Part shown: piece after piece, positions 52,001 to 63,995 of the stretch
How positions within the stretch are numbered: the first letter of the stretch is position 1
Layout: each line of letters opens with the position of its first letter
Assembly (NCBI GenBank): GCA_003260075.1
Contig: QLIY01000095.1
Location: 137,654-201,653, forward strand
Direction: 5' to 3'
DNA length: 64,000 nt
Source of the DNA: Phallusia mammillata
Lineage: Eukaryota > Chordata > Ascidiacea > Phlebobranchia > Ascidiidae
Notes under the pieces: model-generated
What the model was told of the DNA's origin: nothing
The model's input: the letters and a program-made list of their open reading frames with translations, nothing else
Databases searched by the model: none
Made by a program: the position numbers and the translations under genes

Positions 52001-55000
52001 ACTTGCAAGTAGAAGAGCGTGACCCCATAAGTTGGACTTCATCGCCCATTCCAACGCATCCTGTATGTAGGGATTTAATACATGAGACACAGGTAGGAGA
52101 GGTTGGAATTATATGGATTAGTTGGTTCATTATAGTGGATTTGAAAAATGACACATTAGCCAACATGACTTACCGTTACCATTAAAGTAAATTCATGAGA
52201 TAGTAAAAAATATAGGTTTTTAGAAGGACTATTATACCTTAATTGGCAACACTTTTTATTACCCAATAAAAATTTCAGGCTAGAAAATAATATTTGCCTC
52301 TAAATAGAAATTTCGCCACGTTTTTCGTCGTTTTAAGGAGCTGTTGAAAAATGTATTTTTTATGAATTGTAAACAAAAAGTTAACATGTGTTTTGAATTT
52401 ATATAAATCCGTTTAATTGCATAGAATTTGTGAATTCTAACCACAGCCATTTGTGAGAAACATCATCCGGTTAATCGCATAATCCTAAAAATTGCGAATA
52501 AGGCTTGGCAATATGGTTATGCGATAAACCGAATTCGCCTGCATGTATACATAAAAATATTGCGAATAACCAACCTTCTTGCGTCCATACAATAGTAGTT
52601 CCCGAAATCTGAACGATGAGCAATTATTTTGTGGAGTTTCATCAGTAAGTGTTGCTTCACTTGCGTCAACATTCAGCTCATCACCTGAAAATCAAGAAAT
52701 TACAGACAGATAAGGGGGGGGGGACAAATAACCAACCTTCTTGCGACCATACAATAGCAGTTCCCGAAATCTGAACGATGAGCAATTATTTTGCGGAGTT
52801 TCATCAGTAAGTGTTGCTTCACTTGCATCAACATTCAGCTCATCACCTGAAAATCAAGAAATTACAGACAGATAAAAAGTTATTGCATATTTCTTTATCT
52901 AAAATATCTAAAATTAATTATCTAAATTAATGCAGCTGTTATGGCTCAAGCAGAAAGTTTTCAACTGAGTTTTCAACAAATCGGTTAAACTTCTTCACAA
53001 AAAAAAACTATAAAACTTTTCATAGAACCAAAATGTTATCAAACAGTTGTTTTTTTATTTCCCTACAAAAGATTGGCTTAATACTGTGCACTAGGAGGTC
53101 TATGACATAACAATATCAACACTTATTTTATGGCAAGTGAACAGAGAGTAGAAAGAAAAGTGAATACAAACCCGATGGTTGAGAGCTCGTTTGTTGCTTC
53201 TGAGCATCGTTTGGTGAATCTAGAAGTCCAAAATTGCCAGAATGATCCTTCATTAAAAGTTCAGCCACATCAGTCCCTTGGATGGCCGGGGGGGGGGGTA
53301 ACAATATCAACACTTATTTTATGACAAGTCAACGGAGAGTAGAAAGAAAAGTGAATACAAACCCGATGGTTGAGAGCTCATTTGTTGCTTCTGAGCATCG
53401 TTCGGCGAATCGAGAAGCCCAAAATTGCCGGAATGATCCTTCATTAAAAGTTCAGCCACATCAGTCCCTTGGATGGCCTACAGAGAAGTTAGAGTATCAG
53501 AAAATGAGTTTGAAAACACTGTATCATGTATGATATTATGTTTTTGTGTGTGGTTATAATTTACATAACCATAAGTATTGCATGAATTGGAAAAGTATAG
53601 GAAAATTTAAAAAAATAAATAGGTTCTATGTGAATAAGTTTTTGAAATACACATGACCGGAGAAAGACATCTTTTTAAACTGTATTCACTTAATTGTTTT
53701 ATTCATAACTTTTTAAGCATAAAAAATCATTCATATCCTTTAATATATTGTATATGAAACTATTTGGTAAATTTAGAATCAGCGAGATTAAAAGTTTAAG
53801 TACCAGTACAGAATTTGCAGGTAGACTCATAAAACTTGGCAATGTATGTTTAAAGTAAAGATCCCTGGCGTATGTATGTACTTATGTGAAGCTGAAGCAA
53901 GCCGGTATCAAATATTACAATATATCTATTTAAATAGGTTCAAAAATGTGTTTTATTACAGTTACCCCGTTTTGTCGAACAAGGAGGCCAAGAAATTCCC
54001 ATATAAGGCCAGCAGAGTCACGATCCATTAATTCGGTTGATCTTAAACATTTTGTCGCTTGAGAAGCGGAAAAACGAAGAACATCATTCTTATGTGTCTC
54101 TTCCCTGTAATAAACACTTTGTTTTATTATTTATTTAATATACACTAAAGCAAACGTTAACTTGGCAAAATGTTCCACTAGCTACCCTATGCTACATTTT
54201 GCACACATTTAAATTTCCAAAAACGTAGCCAAAAACATATTTTTTACATGCAAAACACATGTTTTTTGCATTCCTGTTTTTTTGCAAAGTATATTTCAAA
54301 GGCTGGAGCTTTTTTAACTCTACACACCACTTTGCCCAAATACACAAGGGGTTATTGTGAAAAAAATGGCTGTATACAATTAACAGTGGATCTGATAGAA
54401 CCTACTTTGACAATGGACCAGGAAAAGTTCGAAATTCTTCTGCTTCTGGGGTGTTTTGCAAAAGTGTCTGTCAAAATAATAATGTTGTAAAAAACAAAAA
54501 GAAACAGATCTTAATTAAACAGGTAGAAACACGCACAGTAAAAAGTATTTTTAGCTGCAAAGCTAATGTGCTTAGTTTGTTAGCATTTAAATTACAATGT
54601 CACAAGCAAAGGAAATTCATATACTGCACAATTTGATGTGGGTTGTTGTTATGGCATTTTTAGTGATGATAACACCAATATTTGCTTAAACATTGGCAAT
54701 AAAATGTATTCACTATTTGCAAACTATCTGGACGTTCTGCTTTTTAAACTTTAGCTGTTGGACAGACATGTTTCAGTTACCTCTATTTTGTGGATTTCAA
54801 CGACAGCTGGTTGATTTTCTGATGGAACATGGGGAAGAACGTGAATTAAATGACCTCCTGCTCCAAACCTCGCCACTGGATGTGCAGAGCTAAACTTGGT
54901 AGGGGTTCGTCGAGCAGGTACTGCTGGATTACAAATAGTTTGATCAGTCTGGTGGAATTTTTAGTGCAGGAATTTATAAAAGCTAAACAAAGGCAGAATT

Positions 55001-58000
55001 AATGCAAATAATGTAACTTTATGGAGACTGCTTCATGAATTTGATTTGATTCTTTACTTTCAATTAGTGGCGAAACCCTTACAAAAAAACTATAATAAAT
55101 TTAGTTTCAAATAGCTATTTTAGCTTCTGAAAACTTACTTCCAATTAAGGAACAAGTGTATTATGTAGTAGACTACAGTACGTTACACATACCAAGTATA
55201 ATATTGTAGCAAATTTTGCACAAAAGTGTTGTTCAGCAACTTTCAAGCAAAACAACAACAACAAAAAAACGTTTTTGTTGCCTAAGCAAAATTGATACTT
55301 GCCAAAAAATACCACACCAAAGTATTTCTACATTTAGATCATAAGCAAAATTGCCTGGGGGCGTGTTTTCATATTTTTATCATTTACCTTCCGGCAAATT
55401 TTCCCATGCTTCCTCATTATAAGTGTTGGTGTAGGTTGTGTCGGTAAAACTTTGTTCACCGTAATATTGAGAGTTGTAACCTCGCTGGTAACTGCAAATA
55501 CACATACACTGGTATTTAGATATTACCTCCAAATTTAGAGTTTTGCGCAATATGCTTTTAGTCACATTAGAAGCAAATATTTGTAAAAATGTTCAAGATG
55601 CATGACAAAGAATTGTCAAAACATCACCAATACACATCCATATATACTGGCTGTGTCTTTTTAGGGGCTGAAATATATTTTTGTTAATTTGTAAAAATGT
55701 CTGTTATCTGACCATCAGATGTACATGTATATTTACTGAAAAAACATCGTTCATAAGGAACACTATACATGGATCTGTACATGAATTTAATGGCGAATTT
55801 GAAAATGAAAGTATGTTTGCCTTTTACATCTATTTGAGCTATTGTATGTGTCATTAAAGAAGTTTCAAACAAATATGAACATAAACAAATGTATTTTCAT
55901 TGTTAAATTATCAATAAACATGGTTGCCATTAGCAAATCAGAATAAAGATCATTTCTAAATGATAATTCTATATTTGTAACCAACCAAAAGGTACCTTTC
56001 GTTATACATATCTGCAGAAGGTTGTTGCTGTTGTTGTTGTGTTTGTCGATCAGGGTCGTTATAATGCATCGCTCTTTCGCTATACATGCTACGCTGATCA
56101 TCTTCATCGGTACCTCGCTGTCGATACGAGTGTTGTCCGTAGTCTTGGTAGTAAGGGTCGGCTCGGTGATTGCCGTAACTGTCATATTGTCGTCTGCTAT
56201 ATAGAAAGGAGAAGTTATTCAAAATTTTTTTAAAGATGAATATATGGAATGCAATACAAACAAAAGTATAACAGTTCTTGATGTTTATACAAGCCCTAGG
56301 AACCAATGTTTTTAAATTTAAATCATTTTTTCACACCTGTAATAGTCTGAACTTCTGTAATAGTTTCCGTCAGCTGCGCGGTACATATCGTCCCTCCGAT
56401 AAGGATCATCATATTGAGGTTGTCGTTGATAATATTGATTGTAACCTAAAATTAAAACATTTTGTATATAACAAACTGAGGTAAAAAAAAACTAGTTGCA
56501 AACTTCAAGATTCCATTATTTCATTTTTGTTGAGCCACAAAAGTTTGGGAACTACTGGTTTAGCCAAACCTGAATAAATATGGCAATTTGTACATAGGAT
56601 GTAAATGTTGTTGAGGTTACCTTGGTAGTCGTAGTCTCGATGTCGGCCAGAATTGTAATAATAATCATCTTTTCTCGTTCTTCTGTCATAGTAATCATCA
56701 TATTCCGCAGCATATCTTGATCTTGCGTAAGTTCTCTCAGTGCCATAACCTTGTCTAAATGATAATGTACTTTATATATTTCAATATTTCTCCACAATTT
56801 TAATGCATTAAGAATCAAAGTATAACAAGTAATACAGAAGTACTGAACATGTATATGGGTATCTTTTACCAAGTTGCCATCTCATGTATAAATTTTTTTG
56901 ACCAAATATAATAAACTGAACTTCCTTGCATGGAACAGATTTTAAAATTGACAGAAAACTTCTCTGTAAATTTAAGTGATATGAAGACAAATACTAAAGA
57001 ATACTGATTATTACCTAGAGTGGGGTCGCCTGTAATGCCTGTCATCATATTCCTGCCTTGCATCATGATAATATGGATCGGCGCCAGTGACGCTGGAACG
57101 TGAATGTGGTCTCGCTGGTTGTCTGCAAAGTAGTTTGAAGGGAACTTAATCTATCTGAGAATGTATTTACAAATGACATTAGGGCAATAATTGAATACAG
57201 AATAGAAAATGTTTCGGGGCCTTTATAGTTTATTTAAACAACACATTGTTTTAAAAATACATTAAACTTTAGTTAAACCTGATTCGGTTAATCCGGAACT
57301 TCACCTAATCCCGACAAGACTTAAGGTACAAATGATTTGTAATGTGGTAAGGCTTTAACTGATAGACATCGATTAAACTGGATCTTTGCCTATTGTGTAC
57401 AAATTTTTTGGTCTAAACGACTCAGATTACCCAAGGTTTGCTGTGTGTACAAACCTGTCAAAACTTTCATTTCCTCTTTGTTGGGGTTGATATGGTTGTG
57501 GATAGCTGTCACTTTGTTGCCCTTCATACTGGGAATTTAGGGGAGCTAAAAAATGAATTAAAATTGTAAGGTAAGAAGTATAATTGTAGAAACAACAACG
57601 AACATTACCGTCACTTCTTAAATTGCTTTGATTTAAATTAGATGGAACGGAAGCAGACTGAACCGGCTGTGGAAGTAAGTTCTGGAAGTAAAATATTGTA
57701 TCATTGATAATGGCAGAGGCTTTGCCCAAACTATTGAGACAAAAACACCTTTTTATGTATTTGGGGCAAAAACAACAAAGTTTTGCAAAAAAGCGTTTGT
57801 TTACAAACAATATTTCATAAATTTATTGAGTCAATAAATATAAAGTATACTCATGGAAATCTCTTTTGTCAAATAAAAAATATACAACCTACCGGTGGTT
57901 CAACCACTGGCTGTTGAATATTGTCTCTCGGATTTTGTCTTAAATCAGGTCTAGCTCCAGTTGAATAGCCATGCGGCTGAACTGGAAGCCCTGAACTTCG

Positions 58001-61000
58001 AGATGATAATGGACCTTGATTGTCATAATACATATTCCTATCTGTGGCAGCCGGGTTCCTGTGCACGGCACTGGCATGCATGTCATTATAAGAATGTTGC
58101 TGTGGCATAGAAGCTTGCGAAGGTGGAACTGACGAAGCTTCGTTTGTTGCTGCATGTCCGACTACCATTTGGCTATGTAGGGACTGCGGGGCTGCCCCGG
58201 ACGGAGGGGGGACCACATCTGGGGGCTCCATGGGTCCCGTTGAGACAGTAGGGGTGAACAATTGCACTGGGGTTGTCTGTGGTGCTCGAGATGCAACACT
58301 AACATATGATGAATGCATGGTGTGGGTTTCTGTGCATATAACATTTTATGTAAAAAGCCAGTAAATTTCTTTTTAACACACCTTAAAGTAACATACAGTA
58401 AATCTTGGTTAATTCGGACCCTTTTGGACTAAAAGAATTGTCCGGATTAGGCGAACATTTGGACTAACCGGTGTTGATTGGTTCAAGTCTTACCACATTA
58501 CAAATCATTTGAACCTCAAGTTTTGCCTGGATTAGGTGAAGTTCCAGTTATACTGAGGTGTACTGTAGTAACCATTAAGCATGAAAAGCAATTAATGTTT
58601 CTCCAGCGGTTTCCCAAAATTTGCCAGTAGCCTAATCAATAATTCGTTTAAGCAAATATGGCTATTTTTTGGTATTTAAATGAAACACTTGCGGTCTCTT
58701 AAAACTACTTAGCGGTCACCCAAACCAAACCTTAAAAAAANAGCGGTCACCCAAACCAAACCTTACAAAAAACCCTGCTCATGTCACCACAGACCCTGTT
58801 TAACATATTAGCCCTGATCTGGACAAGTCGTTATTAGATAAAAAGTTCCGTCCTTCTGACCTAATTAAACTTAATCTTCTTACCCAAAGCAGCAGTCTGA
58901 CTTGCAGAGGCTTCACTGCTGGCATGGACAGATCTAGTTGCTACCGGCGATGGATCCACTATCGCTTGTTTGCTACTTGAATGATGGCTCGCTGCAGAAC
59001 GGTGCGAAGAATTCGAACTAATGCTATGGTTGCGAGCGTGTTGTTCATACGCAGTTCTGACATTTGCCTCCAAAGCTACAGGCTTGAGTGGCACTGTCGG
59101 TTGCTCCAAGAATCCCTGGGAGCTGATTGGTTGATTTTCTGCAACTGGATTGGCTGTAGCAGCAGGGACCATTGCATGTTTGGGAGTTTGGGATGCAGTT
59201 GGTTGGTTTTCAGGTGACGGAAGATCGTTGGTTGGCGCCACTTGTTGTTTTGGTGGTGGTTGTTGTAAATCCACCAAAAATGGTTGAGCTGTTGAGGGTT
59301 GCAGCATTTTGTAATTTCCAACACCTAAAGCAAGAAATGCCAGTAATGAAAACCATCACATAAATAATTTTGTTTTGGAATAGAAAATGTTTTGAAGTAT
59401 TTTTAATGACAAAAATTTGTAATTGATAGCACCCCTAAGTTGCCAAGTTTTTTATGCAACCGAGTTTTCAACAACAACAAACAAAATTTTCTTATACAAG
59501 ACAAAGGCTAAATAAAAATACAACTTTTATTAATTTTACCCAGTTGGTTTGGAGGGTGTAAACTAATTTGATTTTGTTCTTCATATTCAACCTCTGGATC
59601 AACTTCCTCCTGAAAAAAATTGCAAAAATATTTTTAAAATTGTTCAAGTGTCCTATAAATATTATAAGCTGTAAAACTGAAACATGTGTTGATTTAAAAA
59701 TAATTTGTCATTTTTCTAGGACTGGCTTATTACACTACACTTGATTGTTTGATAGATCTCAATTGTTATCAATGACAATCATTTTTAGCATAGACGAAAG
59801 CGTTAACTCATCTAATTTGGCTAACAGAACATGGAAATGAAATACAGTGAAGATGTTCTTACATGCTGAAGAGGTGGTTCACTTAGACTTGCTTCTCCTT
59901 GGCCACTTGGATCAAACTGAAATTATAACAAATGACCAGCGTGTTAAAACATGTTAATAGCATGTACAAAACATATGCAGACACTGTTCTACGTGAGCCA
60001 TTTAGTTGCTATGAAGTCAAACCAAGTTAAAAAACATGTCCACTTATAATCTGACCCATTATGTTTACATAAGGAATAGAAAAAAAACATAAATAAAAAG
60101 TAAATTGGTAAAAAAATGGCATGGAATCTAGGTACACATTTTAAATAATGGATAGACAAGATGTCTTTTTAAGTCATCTTCAACCACAAAAACTTGTACC
60201 TGAATTGGTTGAGATATGTTTGGAAGATTTTGCGAATCATCTTCTGGTTCTGCGATAAAAGTTTCAGGTTTTTCCTCGACCTGAACTTGATTGTAGTCAT
60301 CGGACAAGTCATCACCTTCATGTTGATCATTTGTGTCGGGACTTGAAATGTTCAATACTTGCAACTAGAACACATATAACAATAGCACATTCAGTTGTTA
60401 TCCACCAATTGTGCCCTCCACTGTTTTGAGCTCCACAACGTTTCAACGTTCCGCAGCAATTTTTGGCTTGGTGATTGTTTAAGTGCAATTGTGCGGCTAT
60501 GTTTTCTTTCACCAAGCAAATAAAATTCAACTTTACAAGTGTTTGTGTTGCATAATAAATAGTATCATACTAGGTAAATGGGCTGGTACCTACTCACATT
60601 CCATATTGATGCGAAACAACCTTTTAATGGGCATTATATGTCTTGGGTGTAGGGATGTTCAAAGTAGAATAACGAATCCTTTGGATTCGAATCCAGGGGG
60701 GGGGGTATTTCCGGCTTGGTGATTGTTTAAGTGCAACTGTGTCGCTATGTTTTCTTTCACCAAGCGAAATAAACTCAACTTTACAAGACAAGTGTTTTTG
60801 TTGCATAATAAATAGTATCATACTAGCTAAATGGACAGGTACCTACTTACATTCCATATTGATGCAAAACAACCTTTTTAGTGTGCGTTATATATGTTTG
60901 GTGGCTATAGATTTTCTAAACAAACCAAATTTACAGCTATAAGTAACATCACATTGACAGTTACCCAATTTTAACATGTTTAATTGATTGTTGCATTATG

Positions 61001-63995
61001 CATTTGTGAAACCATAGTGGCCTTTACATACTCTTGAACTTCAAAAGATATATTTATTCAAGGATGGTTACAGCAAAAATTAAAAAAATTTAATCAATTT
61101 CAAATTTTTAAATTTTTAACTGACTTGCACTGCAGCATCATCTATAGGAGCGGAGTGGTCTGCAATTCTTTCAGGGTTGTCAAAATCATTCATAGGCTGG
61201 TCTTGAACCTCCAGATGAGGACCATATTCTTCAACATCATCTGATGGGGCAACCACATCTTCATTTTCTTAAACATTGTAAAATTGCATTATTTTTTTAA
61301 TTGTCAAGACATAACCTACTACAAATTGTTTAAGGATGACATTAAAAACCATTGTACTACTTAAGCATACGAATGCGATGAATATGTTGTAATGATGCAT
61401 AAAATTGAAAAGTTTATTCATGAAATACCAGTTCCGAAAACATAGTATACAGTGCAATTTACTTATTGCTGTATTTTGTGTAATAATTTTATGTTTGCCT
61501 CTGTAGTCATATGCACATAGAGGACAACTGTAGTCATATACATTTTCTTGCTCATGCCTGTTTTAGCACACTGTACAAAAGTAAGAAAACAAATTCAACA
61601 TACCAGCAGCATTCTCTTCAACTTGTGCATTATATGGCAGTGGATTGGCTCCGTAACCTTCATTGTATTGCACAGGTCTTTGCCAAGTCCCCTAAATTCA
61701 ATAAACAACAAAGTAAATAAATGCAACTTGAAAGTCCAACCATTTCCTTGTTACCTGTGAGTGTAAAATATCGTCGAACGACCTTCTATCGTTGGGTGTG
61801 TAGCTGCGATGCAGGTGATCGGAAGAAAAATTTGGCTCGCGAACAACGCCAGCATTCAAAGGGTCTTCTTGTTGGGGTGGTTCCCCATCAGGTATTTCCC
61901 CCTGCACAGGCTCCATGCCAGGTGGTACAGGAGCTTGGACTACTCCAGCAACAGAGGAGGACTCGAACATTACTGGCTGTTGTTGGAGCTGTAATCCGAC
62001 AGACATGTGTTCTACATTACTGTTGTTGGCCATGTTCATATAGGAGCCAAATGACTGGGGTTGCTGTGAAGGTTGGCCTTCGTTCCACTGCGCCTAACCA
62101 TCAGAAATAATTAGAAAAACCTATAGCTTTTATCTAGCAGTAACATACCAACAAAATGGTAGTAATTAAAACAATGTTTTTGGCCTCACAGGTAAAGCAA
62201 GGCCAGAAGGTTAAGTTATCTAATGTGAACTGGCTTTTTAGGATAACATAAATAATCTACAATGCCTCACAATACCACAGCATATGAATGTTTTAGACTG
62301 AATATAGAAGAGTTAATTTGCTGAAAAGCAATAACAATTCAAAGCTTTAAGCAATTTTTAACAAACAGATTTACATCTGTGCAAAGCTTTTCACAGTACT
62401 GACTTTGTAAACATATTACTACATAAACATATCTTACATTTTCTACAACAGGCATATGTGATGATTCTGCCGGTGGATATGTCAGCTCAATAGGTTGCGG
62501 GGCCATGTATTGTGCCATTGGGTCTTGCTGCAAAGTGTCTTGTTGCATAAAACTGTTGGGCAAAGCGTTATACACATGTGGCATCTCTTCATGGACTGCA
62601 AGTGGTACTGGTTGACTTGTACTTGGACCTGCAGCTAGATCAACTGAGTCCATTGTCTCTAAGTCAATCTCTTGTGGAGCTTGTTGCACTAAAAACATTT
62701 CAACAGATAACATGTTTGGTAATTGAATGATCAAACGCTATTAGATACGAAGAAGAATAAACTCATACTGGGATCGGCCCTGAAGCGTCCAAGCAGACCA
62801 GTGATCACTGCTTAATGATATACATCATGGCCAGTCCCAATAAAGGCATGATACCGAATCAGCTGTTTACCAAGTTTTACAACATGACCAGGCATAAAGA
62901 CCTAGTCTGCAGTGGGATTCGAACCCATGACAGGAGTCTTTTCAAGCATCACAATCTACCAACTGAGCTACACAGGCTTCGTTGTAAGCCCATTGAAATT
63001 CAAATCATATTTGCTGCACATGCCAGCTTTGGGCCTGGTGTACAGTGATCTATTAGATACTAACTCTTTGATATAACTGCATTAAATTTTGCAAAATGGC
63101 TGTTCTTTATTAGAATTGGCATCAAAGTGCTTTAAGTTCTTTTGACAAATTTTTTAGAGTTTGTCCCCCATACCAATGCAGTGCAAAAACTGCAACGACT
63201 AACAATTCACAAAATATTTGACCAATTGTAGACTTACTGTTGGTGTAGTAATTGCTTTTTGCCGGCGAGTTTTGATAACTTGAAGAAGCTGAAGAGGAAG
63301 AATGCTCATTGTGGTTTCCTATCGCTGTGTGTGCAAAATTCAAGCCGTTACTATTTAGCTGAAGAGCTTTCATAAGTGTGAATTATCGTTTACTTTAAAT
63401 GTAATGTGAAAACAACTTTATTGCTGAAAAGTAAGCCCATCATTTTTTCAATAAATTTCTGCAATACCCAGAAAACAAAACAAAAACATATTTGTTGCAT
63501 ATAAATTGTTTTTAAAAATGGTAGCTAAAAAACAATAAAATAAACCATAATAGTACTTGTTTGCATGAAACTATTAATACTGTTCAAAGTTACAAAATAT
63601 CAATGTAGCAGTCATCACAATGCTTTGAAACAACATTGGTTAACCTTTATATTACACAGGGACGAACAAGTAAAGTAAACATAAAACAAGAAAGTGACTT
63701 TTTAATAAACTTCCATAACATATATTTTTTTACAGAAAAAAATACGGACAAATACAATATGTGTCCCCTGCAGTAAAGTGGACCCATAAAAACTCATCAA
63801 TAACTTTGGAAAGTAACAAAAAATGCTACAAATGATATAGCACTGTAAAGCTAAATTTGATGTTTCACCTTGATGTTGTGCCTGGCCATTTAACTTTGGA
63901 GGTTGCACATTTTCCTGTGAAGCTGAAGACTGGCCCGGTTCCCATGGCGATGTTGGTGCTGTACCATACTGATTTGGGTTGTAGAAAAATGGCAT
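39214..63995 (-). CDS. SEC16A: SEC16 (COPII coat scaffold at ER exit sites), 39 exons, complete
   Basis: Peripheral ER membrane scaffold that organises COPII vesicle budding by binding SEC13, SEC23/24 and SAR1. Exons: 63869-63995, 63238-63366, 62438-62688, 61755-62093, 61604-61691, 61125-61267, 60200-60364, 59863-59916, 59540-59609, 58884-59324, 57893-58329, 57609-57681, 57455-57545, 57015-57122, 56621-56754, 56337-56445, 55996-56196, 55388-55491, 54781-54923, 54406-54467, 53966-54104, 53363-53477, 52737-52846, 51881-52060, 50929-51158, 49289-49454, 47935-48129, 46998-47093, 45982-46093, 45561-45673, 45097-45474, 44786-45013, 44086-44178, 43650-43785, 42965-43024, 42779-42907, 41245-41330 (or its copy 42157-42242), 40688-40879, 39214-39399. 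All junctions are GT..AG and in phase. The coding length is 6,213 bases (2,070 residues plus stop), close to vertebrate SEC16A (about 2,350). The symbol A rather than B is inferred from length and the long N-terminal half. The start ATG is only 5 bases from the window edge, so an upstream exon is possible. Confidence 0.93.
40388..40460 (-). repeat. SINE head fragment
   Basis: Contains CTGCGGTGGGATTCGAACCC (complement of the B box) and the AGACTAGAAAAGCTAG junction typical of the family. Confidence 0.65.
41427..41520 (-). repeat. SINE head fragment
   Basis: CTGTGGTGGGATTCGAACCC and a flanking ATAAGCTAGC as in the copy at 40,388. Confidence 0.65.
42157..42242 (-). other. SEC16A: Second complete allelic copy of SEC16 exon 37
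   Basis: Identical 86-base exon within a nearly identical block of about 450 bases (40,935-41,440 versus 41,820-42,341), joined by C10 at 41,809 and ended by the N at 42,342. Confidence 0.85.
43060..43305 (-). repeat. tRNA-derived SINE, near full length
   Basis: About 245 bases. The 3' end (complement of CAGGGCTGATCCCAGTATGA) is at 43,073; the body has AGACCGGCCTGATTGGAATA-type sequence; the tRNA head has the B box at about 43,235 and A box at about 43,285. The best reference copy for the family in this window. Confidence 0.8.
43650..44178 (-). CDS. SEC16A: SEC16 exons 33-34: C-terminal conserved region
   Basis: Exon 33 encodes [16 protein letters not shown] and [10 protein letters not shown]; exon 34 encodes [19 protein letters not shown]. 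Both align directly with the human SEC16A segment (WFFRW...[25 protein letters not shown]), the region known to bind SEC23 and other exit-site factors. Confidence 0.95.
44394..44634. mobile_element. hAT-like element with TAGGGATG ends, insertion polymorphism
   Basis: Begins TAGGGATGCGCCGAG and ends GGCACATCCCTA, inverted repeats of a common hAT-type end. It sits after TATTTTCAC, while two other copies of the same flank in this window continue straight into ATTTGCCAGG, that is, an empty site. The interior has a G-run gap and the right flank is an N. Confidence 0.7.
44786..47093 (-). CDS. SEC16A: SEC16 exons 28-32: Gln-rich and RS-like linker
   Basis: Exon 28 ([19 protein letters not shown]), exons 29-31 (Gln/Asn/Pro-rich, with an 11-residue tandem repeat based on [11 protein letters not shown]) and exon 32 (RS-rich, for example [17 protein letters not shown]) form the variable segment between the central and C-terminal conserved regions. 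Exon 28 exists in a second complete allelic copy at 46,491-46,586 with the same reading frame. Confidence 0.82.
45135..45245 (-). repeat. SEC16A: 33-bp tandem repeat in SEC16 exon 31
   Basis: About three in-frame copies of an 11-residue unit, [11 protein letters not shown], with a Pro/Leu variant. Keeps the frame; a likely length-polymorphic minisatellite. Confidence 0.85.
46190..46335 (-). repeat. Hammerhead-like repeat family 2 with a 43-bp hairpin
   Basis: Arms 46221-46263 and 46278-46320 pair at 41 of 43 positions around a 14-base loop. On the minus strand the loop side reads CCTGCATAGG then GTCGAAACGTTGGAATAAAA, the pattern found next to hammerhead cores of retroelements. Flanked by GCTGTTGCTGCCAGGCATAA. 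An allelic copy lies at about 46,704-46,850, and a related copy at 17,690-17,808. Confidence 0.65.
46491..46586 (-). other. SEC16A: Second complete allelic copy of SEC16 exon 28
   Basis: 96 bases with the same frame as 46,998-47,093; the flanking introns are duplicated too, with a G10 join at 46,642. Confidence 0.85.
47935..54923 (-). CDS. SEC16A: SEC16 exons 19-27: central conserved (ACE1) domain
   Basis: About residues 1,022-1,468. Landmarks: [142 protein letters not shown] and [19 protein letters not shown]. These align over the whole length with the human SEC16A domain that pairs with SEC13 and fixes the protein to exit sites. Exon 20 (62 bases) is real: it supplies the otherwise missing FPGPL segment and repairs the phase. 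Exons 22, 23, 25, 26 and 27 have second allelic copies. Confidence 0.96.
48170..48300 (-). repeat. Diverged SINE
   Basis: CTGTGGTGTGATTCGAACCA with a body resembling the family (CCAAGTTGGTCTGCTGAGCA); ends are unclear. Confidence 0.5.
49032..49080. repeat. Perfect 21-bp inverted repeat in one allele
   Basis: Two perfect 21-base arms (beginning GTTGCAAAAACG) around a 7-base loop. The corresponding place in the other allelic copy (48,664-48,700) has only the left arm. Confidence 0.85.
50158..50341. mobile_element. Tigger/pogo-like MITE, copy with intact ends
   Basis: Begins CAGTAAACCGCGGTTAATCC, ends GATGTTTACTG, and is flanked by TA on both sides. Long imperfect inverted repeats built on GGTTAATCCGGA; the TA duplication and CAGT ends are the Tigger/pogo (Tc1-mariner) pattern. 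No coding capacity. Confidence 0.75.
50805..50905 (+). repeat. SINE 3' fragment
   Basis: GGGCCTGGCGTACTGTGATT, then GCCGTGATCGCTTGTCTGCA and CTCCAGGGCTGTTCCCA. Confidence 0.65.
51580..51816. mobile_element. hAT-type MITE, copy 2
   Basis: Ends CAATGGCTTCCAAG and (right) GGTTGGGAACCACTG, with a 7-of-8 target duplication AACTAAGC / AACTAAAC. Same family as 37,658-37,877. Lies in the intron between SEC16 exons 24 and 25. Confidence 0.75.
55388..57681 (-). CDS. SEC16A: SEC16 exons 12-18: Tyr/Arg/Asp-rich region
   Basis: Strongly biased composition: [64 protein letters not shown] and [17 protein letters not shown]. Vertebrate SEC16A has an equivalent Tyr/Arg-rich stretch just before the central conserved domain that contributes to ER-exit-site targeting. 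Tyr/Arg-rich regions of this kind often phase-separate (inference). Confidence 0.85.
57270..57443. mobile_element. Tigger/pogo-like MITE, inverted orientation
   Basis: Contains TTCGGTTAATCCGGAACTTC and ACAAATGATTTGTAATGTGG (complement of the family core), ending in CAAGGTTTGCTG. Confidence 0.65.
57893..63995 (-). CDS. SEC16A: SEC16 exons 1-11: disordered Pro/Gln/Ser-rich N-terminal half
   Basis: Starts [20 protein letters not shown] and continues with Gln-, Pro- and Ser-rich, acidic segments ([44 protein letters not shown]). The low-complexity N-terminal half is typical of SEC16 and recruits exit-site partners. Exon phases agree throughout. Confidence 0.82.
58396..58565. mobile_element. Tigger/pogo-like MITE
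   Basis: CAGTAAATCTTGGTTAATTC to GAGGTGTACTG, flanked by TA; same interior as 50,158 (CCACATTACAAATCATTTG). Confidence 0.75.
62765..62980 (-). repeat. tRNA-derived SINE, full length
   Basis: The complement reads A box (GTGTAGCTCAGTTGGTAGAT), B box (GGGTTCGAATCCCACTGCAG), body and 3' end. Lies in the intron between SEC16 exons 2 and 3. Confidence 0.8.

Larger units (their letters stand above)
49785..53287 (-). other. SEC16A: Allelic copies of SEC16 exons 22, 23, 25 and 26
   Basis: Exon 22 copy at 53172-53287, exon 23 copy at 52575-52684, exon 25 partial copy at 50476-50541, exon 26 partial copy at 49785-49896. All keep the splice signal at their intact end and abut a G10 run. Confidence 0.8.
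18244..58741. other. Single-N joins between assembly segments
   Basis: Single N at 18244, 34122, 39434, 42342, 44635 and 58741. They delimit seven segments, each with one homopolymer polarity; several are also flanked by duplicated or inverted copies. Confidence 0.9.
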
